Below, piece by piece: positions 57,761-64,000 of a stretch of 64,000 nt of DNA. The notes below the pieces were generated by a model. It did no database searches, was not told the DNA's origin, and saw nothing but the letters and a program-made list of their open reading frames with translations. Numbering within the stretch: position 1 is the first letter of the stretch; the number at the start of each line of letters is the position of its first letter. Origin of the DNA: Amphiura filiformis (taxonomy: Eukaryota > Echinodermata > Ophiuroidea > Amphilepidida > Amphiuridae); NCBI RefSeq assembly GCF_039555335.1, contig NC_092646.1:36267695-36331694 (forward strand), read 5' to 3'. The position numbers were made by a program, and so were the translations under genes.

Positions 57761-60288
57761 TCATGTGAAATAATAAAAATTATGAAAAAAACTTTGTAAA
57801 AGTGTCCTGTTTCACCTTTTTGTCGTAAAGTTGACTGGTTGATAAGGACGCTTATTTTTTAGCGATATTCCTGTAATACGTCTATCAGGCGGTGATGGAA
57901 GCGATAACGCCAATTTTGAGGTCGCCATTGGATTAACACATAATCATGAAATCTTCACAAACAATTCTAAATTTGTTATGTGGTGTCAAAGCAAAATTAT
58001 TTTACTCTAAAACCGTCGGGGTACGACAATGTACCACACTGCAAGTATGTTAATTTTCCATTTGTAATTGCTAACCGTGTATTTTGAATGGGGCTGTCAG
58101 CCTGTATCTTCGCCAGCCTCGTACGTCACGTGTTGCGCTTCCTATGCCACCTGCGTCTATGTCAATCTCTATAGGGATGGGCGATACCAGCTTTTGGTAC
58201 CAATTGTCGATCTAGACATGGAAATAGTATTTCCATGATCTAGAGCAGTCAGGGGGTGGGGCCGAATTTTTAGAAAAAAATAAAATAAAATGAAAATAAA
58301 ATGGCCGCGGAGCGCGCTTGGGCGACGCAGGGGGTTGTCTAAGGGGATGTTCCCCCCTCAGAAAAGAAGCTTGTGCAAAATGAAGATCTAATTGAAGCGA
58401 TTTGGTGGACAATTTTGGCACTATTAGGCCTAATAGTGTAAAATTTTAGTTGAAAAAGCCGCAAATTTGTAAAATTAATGACGGTCCATGAAACCTTCCG
58501 TGGACAAGTTTTCCCTATAAATTGTGTTAACATAGGAAATTTGCAAATGTCGAAAGAAGAGCGAAAATGGTCATATGTTTATCCACTACGCTGTCTGAGG
58601 ACGGATGTTCCCTCCTGTTTGAAAAATTTGCAAAATGATCAGGGATGCAAATTGTGCGGCAGCGGGGAGCACTGCTCCTAGGAAATGAGAGTTAAAATTA
58701 AGGAAATAATGCCATGGGAAGAAAAAAGAAAGAGAGGAAAAGGAGGAAGAAAAGAAAAGAGTAGAGGAAGGGGGAAAGAGGAAAGAAAAAGAAGAGGAGT
58801 GAGGTACAACTTAGGGGAGGGCTGTGAGGCAGTGAAGCTACTGAATGGAAAGAGGAAATCTTTAAAGACACTGGTTGTGCCAATTTGGAGGAATTCACAA
58901 TATTGTTCAAGACATAAGAGCAAAAAAGAGGACGGTGTTGGTGTTAGAATATGGAAATGGGATATGAGGAAATTTACAATAATCATCACCATAGGCCTAT
59001 AGGAGGTATTCAATATAATTTAACAGGAAAAAAAGAAGTTGGATGAAGACAGGTGGAAACAGGGCACATAGCTTAGGAAATTTACAGAGGCGGCAATCAT
59101 ATCTGAGGAAATTTATAGAGAGGCAGCAATGAGGATTTTATGGGAACAAAAGTTATGAAGGAATTCAGTGTATCAATACTAATATTGACAGAATTTAAAA
59201 AGAAGAACCATGAAGCACTGAACAAGTTGTACTCCCTCTGACAAAAAAATGAAAGAAGAAATGGGGGGTGGTAAAGGAAAATAAAAGGGAAAGGAGCCTA
59301 AAACTATAGTGTAACATAGCATTTTTTTTTGTTCGCTACGCGCACATTTTTCTCATATAAAGTCTTTTTGGAAACTTGAAGACTTTAACATTGAGTCGTT
59401 CTAAAAATACACAATATGTATAACATTCCCATCTTTTGAAATATAGAATAAAGCTATTTATGCATGGTATGATTGAGGAAATTTTGAGTCTAAAAACCTT
59501 GCTCCTGAGGAAGAAATCACAATTTGCACCCCTGGTCCAATTCAAGCCATTTATTTGGTGCATCATTTTTACACTATTCAAATCAATTGCTTATAAAAAA
59601 AGGGCCCGAACTCAATTTGCAAAATTCGAGATTCGTAAACATGGTAAAAGCCGTGCATAAATCGATGAAGTCGGCAGGAATAATGACTTTGGTGGCAAAA
59701 TGTGACGGACCCTGCATATCGGCGGGGCCGCAGTAATTTTCACATGCTTTAGGATGCGGACCCGCCTTCAAGCCCAATGCCTAAAATAATCGCAGGCCAT
59801 TATTATAGGACCTACTTCAAATCGACCCGACTGTGCGGGTTTTTATTAAGCATGGGCCTACTCAATTACGTGAAATTTTAACCTTCCTTTTCTCTTCTCC
59901 TTTTCTCCCTTTTCTCTTCTCCTCCCCCTTTCTCTTCTCTTCTCTTCTCGCCTTTCCTCTTTTTTTTGGGGGGGGGGGGGTAGCGGGTCAGTCGGCGTTC
60001 CCCCCTAAAATCTGCGCCTGAAATGAGTAGGATGTGTTTGTTCAGGGGATGCGGGGTACGTGTGGCTGTAGGCCTACCACATTAATGAACTAAACTTACT
60101 CTTTGTGGGATTACGAATCGTAAACACAAACAACACAGGTGATAATAAAACCAGTAGCAAACATCACTTTAATCAACTAGATGCAACAAGCTTATACAAC
60201 TTTCTTTTTAAAGCCTTGTAGGCCTATACGATCGTTTCAAATTTTTAGATGTTTCTTTTTTTCTTCCAAAATGATAAAATAGGCCTAG
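57761..60288. other. Repeat-like sequence, no intact gene
   Basis: Contains a hairpin CATGGAAATAGTATTTCCATG at 58217, a GGGATGTTCCCCCCTCAGAA block at 58341, a purine-rich AAAGAGGAAAAGGAGG tract (58690-58800) that creates a Lys/Arg frame, and a TTCTC-rich tract followed by G12 at 59890-59980. No coding family is recognised. Confidence 0.45.
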
Positions 60289-61022
60289 TTAAAGGCCCAT
60301 TCAGTGATTTTCTTATCCGGACGATAGTAAAAATCATCAAAATTCAGATTTTTGTACCTTTGTCATTGTCATAGATGTGCTAAACATAGCCTGCGAGTGG
60401 TTCAGCCGAAAGACATTTTACGTTACGAATCTGTAATTTAGATACTGACAGTATCGTGTATTTGAATGTGGCTTCAACTTCGTCAGTACTGCTGGGTTGT
60501 TTTTTTTCGTTTTTTGCCAAATTTGTCATTTCAAAAATACCAAAAGACAATTTGAATGCCTTCGTATATCCGCCATTTTGGATTGTTGCCATTTTTTTGC
60601 ATTTTTAAACCAAAGACCAATTTTTTCTTCATTTTTTAAAGTCCCCAATTAATCTCTATGCAATTACCTATCATGTGAGACATGTTATGGCTTGGCTTCG
60701 ATTTAGTTTTCTTCTTCTGACAATTTTAACTTTACGGCCACCATCTTGGATTTTGAGCTGAATTTGCATACATTTTCAAGTTTTACTGGATTTTTAAGCC
60801 GAAGGCGATTTTTTTCTTCAAATTTGGCAGTCGCCAAGTAATCCTTTTACAATTATCGTCCATATAGTACATGCAAATTGGTTGGCTTCGACTTGGTTAT
60901 CTTTTTTTTGAACTTTTTGAACAAGTGATCGCGGTCTATGTAGGCCTACATCAACCCCTGTGATCCTACAAACAATTTTAATTTTTTTACACTTGCGCTG
61001 GGATCACTGAATGGGTCTTTAA
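60289..61022. mobile_element. CCCATTCAGTGAT-terminal element, free copy
   Basis: Starts TTAAAGGCCCATTCAGTGAT and ends ATCACTGAATGGGTCTTTAA. Interior blocks such as TCATAGATGTGCTAA and GGCTTCAACTTCGTCA match the copies in the 36-41.6-kb element. TTAA at both edges again suggests a TTAA target site. Confidence 0.7.
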
Positions 61023-61178
61023 TATGCAATCATTATGAAAGTTCCCAATACATTTGGAAGCGAAAAACATTGGAAATTTGCAAAAAAAAACCAGCATCAT
61101 AAACTTCACCTCTATCACTCGAAATATCACGCCATCAGGCATGGTATGCCGATGAGTGTATATCCCATACACAATCCC

Positions 61179-61227
61179 ATTCATTCATTCATTCATTCAT
61201 TCATTCATTCATTCATTCATTCATTCA
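61179..61227. repeat. (ATTC)n microsatellite
   Basis: Twelve uninterrupted ATTC units. The Ile/His/Ser frames over it are repeat translations. Confidence 0.95.
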
Positions 61228-61562
61228 TATTTATTCGGCAAAATCGACAAGAACAATAAATATAATCAATCACAAATTATCACAAATTTAGCATATATGA
61301 AATACATGCATGGATACAAGCAAAGACACCAAAAAGCCGAAATGCTAGGATAACCCATAAAGTCTAGCTGCAAATGGGGGGACAATCCATTGGAATTAAA
61401 TCACTATACCACAAACAATTTATTCGCTACCTGAAGTTGCTAATAGAGAATGACAGATTAGAATATTTGCTTATATTTGTTTTCAATTTTCAAATATTTT
61501 TGTTTTCAATACGTTTCATAATAGTACATTTTATTTTTGCTATCTGTCAAAAGTAGCCGATT

Positions 61563-61594
61563 CCAATTACGATACCACTGGTATCGTAATTGTA
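61563..61594. repeat. Hairpin-forming inverted repeat
   Basis: CCAATTACGATACCA and TGGTATCGTAATTG form a stem of about 14 bp with a minimal loop, 40 bp before a possible small first exon. Confidence 0.75.
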
Positions 61595-61633
61595 GCAAGT
61601 ACCGCCCAACACCGAAATGAAAATTCAGTTAAA

Positions 61634-61714
61634 ATGGCGACGTTTATTTATGGAAATATCATACACTGGCAGCGGTTGTTTCAAGTGAAAATGGAGTGGA
61701 TTGAGGTGTCCGAT
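61634..61714 (+). CDS. Possible 27-codon first exon
   Basis: ATGGCGACG in a favourable start context (TTAAAATGGCG) opens MATFIYGNIIHWQRLFQVKM plus EWIEVSD and ends exactly at the donor GATGTAAGTACA. It is too short to assign and may be chance, but the good start and consensus donor together are notable. It lies inside the 6.5-kb TIR element. No matching downstream exon is recognised. Confidence 0.3.
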
Positions 61715-62239
61715 GTAAGTACAAATGGTGGCATATTAATTATACTCCAACATACACTGGTTATGTTCCCATTTTAGTTGATTTTTTGCAATAAGTTGCG
61801 AGAAATTAACTAATTGTCCCAAACACATACTTGCCGTACATCGTTTCACGTTATATTCAATGTTCGTGTTTTACTTAGTCTGACGGCCCTAAAAATCATT
61901 TAATACTTAAAACCAAGACATTGACTGTTCTTTAATTTCAACCTTATCAAACCTGAAACAAATATGCTGCCTTGCGAACACAAATTTTGCATATCATTGT
62001 CAACTGGAAGGGGGAAAAATAAGTTTAATTTCATTGATAACATGAAATTGATGCATATTAATGTTTTCAAAGCTGTGCATAATTAATTAATTTCCCCCAA
62101 AAAATAAATTTTATAGTTTTAGCGTCTGTCATAAATGCTTAACATGTGTGTGTAATTTGATTTACGATAGCAATTCTGAAATTCTCAAGAAACTCGATTT
62201 CATGAATGCATGCCTATGTACCACTTCCGGGCTTCTACC

Positions 62240-62400
62240 TTTAAAAGCATGTAAGCTACATTGATACCGATGTCACCAATAGAACGAGAAGATTTGCCCC
62301 TTCATTTTGCATACCACTTTGACCAATTTTTTTTTCTGATTTCTTCACAAAATGCAAAAAACCCGCAAAAAAATCCAATGGGTGTAGTACCCCCTTAATT
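62240..62400. mobile_element. End of a TTAA-flanked element, inverted relative to 4782
   Basis: Ends GGGTGTAGTACCCCCTTAA. The 150 bp before it match the start of the 4782 element in reverse, including GAACGAGAAGATTTGCCC. Confidence 0.6.
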
Positions 62401-62522
62401 TATTGTTAATGAGTTATGTACGTTTTACAAAAGTGTTGTTGTTTCAGCCCTCTCTACAACATAAGTTAAGAACCACAGGACCTAATACAAAAGTATATCT
62501 GTGATATTTGAATTATTCTACA

Positions 62523-62846
62523 AGCTCGCTATAAGCCCAATCGCCATAACTTTCAGTTTTTGGGACACTTTGAACTCTGACATATCTGGAAAATTGCTGT
62601 AATCATTAATTTATTATTGTAATAATGTTATCATTATAAATAATAAAATAATTAATTTATACAATAATCAAATTTTTGGGTTTGTTTTTATTCTAGTAAC
62701 ACGTTTTAAATTATATTTTGTACGCTCAAAACCCCAATTTTTCTGATTTTTTCCGATAGGTCAGAGGACAAAGTGTCCCAAAACTGCAAAATGTGTCCCA
62801 CAATGCATTGCAAACTTCCAATGCCGTTTGGGCTTATTGAGCAATG
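62523..62846. mobile_element. Possible 320-bp inverted-repeat element
   Basis: CGCTATAAGCCCAATCG and TTTTTGGGACACTTT near the left are mirrored by AAAGTGTCCCAAAACTG and CGTTTGGGCTTATTGAG near the right. No target duplication was found. Confidence 0.45.
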
Positions 62847-63573
62847 CAATTTTTGCTAAAGCTCACTACCATTTGCAAGGTGCTGTGAACTACTTTGTTT
62901 TCTGCTGCTTAGACCAACAATACATCGTATACCCTTAATTGTCCATCAGACAGACAAAGTCTGAACAGGGAAGTGCTGAGGGTAACACTAGGAGCACTTG
63001 TTCGAATGAAGTCAGGAAAATTGGATGTGTGTGCAAAATTTTATTTTATTTGTTTTAAATAATTTAATTTACCATGAAAGTGTTGTAGTTTTTAAGTTTA
63101 AAGTTTTTATTTGGAAATTGCTTTTACATCAATGGCACTCGATCCGATGGTGCATCCAAGACATTAAATATACAAACAAAACTGTATTAAACAAAACAAA
63201 ATAAAAGGATACTCGACAAGCAAAAGGTACAAATAAATAATCTAAAGTGAGAAAGAAATAACAACCATGTACCCTTAAAAATGTTGTTTATCTATTAACA
63301 AGTCCCAGAGAAAAGTTGCAAATTATCACCCAGCAGGACTGTCTATGATTATGGTGTAAAACACTAGGATCCAAAACATTCTCATCTATTAGTGCACAGT
63401 TCTTTAACTCCGATACATTTGTACATTCATTGAATGACCTTTGAAAATTGGGGTACAAAAACCTCATACTCTACAACTTGAGGTCAAATTTTGCACTATG
63501 ATTGTTTAGTTAATTTATTGGACTATGGCATTGGGATAAGGCCATCAAATATCACAGGGCTCACTGTAAAAGC
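62847..63573. other. No recognised gene
   Basis: AT-rich interior of the 6.5-kb element up to its right TIR. Confidence 0.4.
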
Positions 63574-63679
63574 TGGTCAGAAAAGGTAGTCAGAAAAGGT
63601 AGTCAGAAAAGGTGGTCAGGTTATGGAAACACCCGTGCCTGTTTTATACCATGTACCCATACGTACACTAGGGAATGCT

Positions 63680-63770
63680 GGACGGTTCGCACCCTTTCAA
63701 TTTCGGACCCGTGCACTTTCGCCCCCTTTCTATTTCGCACCCGTGCACTTTCGCCCCCTTTTTTTATACC
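63680..63770. repeat. CGCACCCGTGCACTTTCGCC short tandem repeat
   Basis: About two and a half units of 33 bp with CCGTGCACTTTCGCCCCCTT. Nothing is recognised from 63770 to the window end. Confidence 0.75.
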
Positions 63771-64000
63771 GCGGGTATTGTGCTGCTGTCCAGAGGATGA
63801 TTTAAGGAAGCCCCAACATGCACTGTAAAAGTGTTATCACTAGTGTTTCAACTGCCACTTTACTTTTCAAATCCCATTGAACTCTGTGCAAAAGATGTTG
63901 TTTTAGAATTGCCCGTGTGTCATTATTACTTGGTCGATTTCAGATCTAAAGTGATGTATGCATGAAGGATAATTCACGCCTTCTGTAGGTAACATAAAAT

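Larger units (their letters stand above)
57128..63643. mobile_element. 6.5-kb element with perfect 61-bp TIRs and 9-bp target duplication
   Basis: The element 57137-63634 is bounded by identical inverted termini (57137-57197 and 63574-63634) starting GGGTGTTTCCATAACCTGAC and containing three 15-bp sub-repeats CTACCTTTTCTGACT. The direct repeat GTGCCTGTT flanks it at 57128-57136 and 63635-63643. A 9-bp duplication fits Mutator/Foldback/Rehavkus (or Merlin) transposons. No transposase is recognised, so it is probably mobilised in trans. Confidence 0.85.

Noticed and set aside
58685..59002. Lys/Arg/Glu-rich protein
   Set aside because: Purine-rich AAGAGGAAA tract; no recognisable domain.

Overview
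The window looks like nuclear DNA of a marine invertebrate animal, most likely an ambulacrarian deuterostome (echinoderm or hemichordate). The basis is AT-rich, intron-bearing DNA with GT-AG exons, thrombospondin-1 (TSP1), Hint and Gal-3-O-sulfotransferase exons, Penelope, mariner, hAT, TTAA-flanked and Mutator-like elements, a tRNA-derived SINE and many TAGGCCTA octamers. The phylum is inferred from this style and no species can be named. Nothing prokaryotic is present, and most open frames are chance.

Layout. 1-3 kb: CTCGATA and GAGTCC minisatellites, ATC microsatellites, and a 5'-truncated Penelope GIY-YIG fragment. 3.3 kb (-): one TSP1 exon. 3.8-9 kb: TIR elements and a decayed multi-copy gene with a PIN-like domain and a Cys-rich tail, whose 3' part is repeated in inverted orientation. 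9.36-10.36 kb: a dead mariner-like element. 10.29-22.84 kb: a three-copy tandem duplication of a 3.85-kb unit whose breakpoint lies in the mariner right TIR. 23.7 kb (-): a candidate secreted peptide. 25-30.5 kb: a 1,970-bp tandem duplication carrying a TATA promoter plus first exon, then a Penelope element with inverted flanking arms. 31-36 kb: mostly featureless. 36.0-42.06 kb: a 6.05-kb inverted-repeat element that interrupts a 23-bp minisatellite. 42.8-44.0 kb (+): the catalytic exon of a galactose 3-O-sulfotransferase. 44.1-53 kb: a TTAA foldback element, a LINE fragment, a possible solo LTR and simple repeats. 53.4-54.4 kb (-): the 3' end of a gene coding TSP1 followed by a C-terminal Hint domain. 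54.8-64 kb: a SINE split by a TTAA foldback element, a hAT element with an 8-bp target duplication, and a 6.5-kb element with perfect 61-bp TIRs and a 9-bp target duplication.

Host genes. (1) A type II membrane sulfotransferase can be assembled from exon 1 (two copies, 26235 and 28205) and the terminal exon 42804-44043; the splice phases match and give a 482-residue protein. (2) A minus-strand secreted TSP1-Hint protein ends at 53407; its two exons join in phase and place the Hint Cys directly after the TSP1 module. (3) The isolated TSP1 exon at 3325-3483 belongs to a separate gene. All exon joins are inferred from splice sites, without transcripts.
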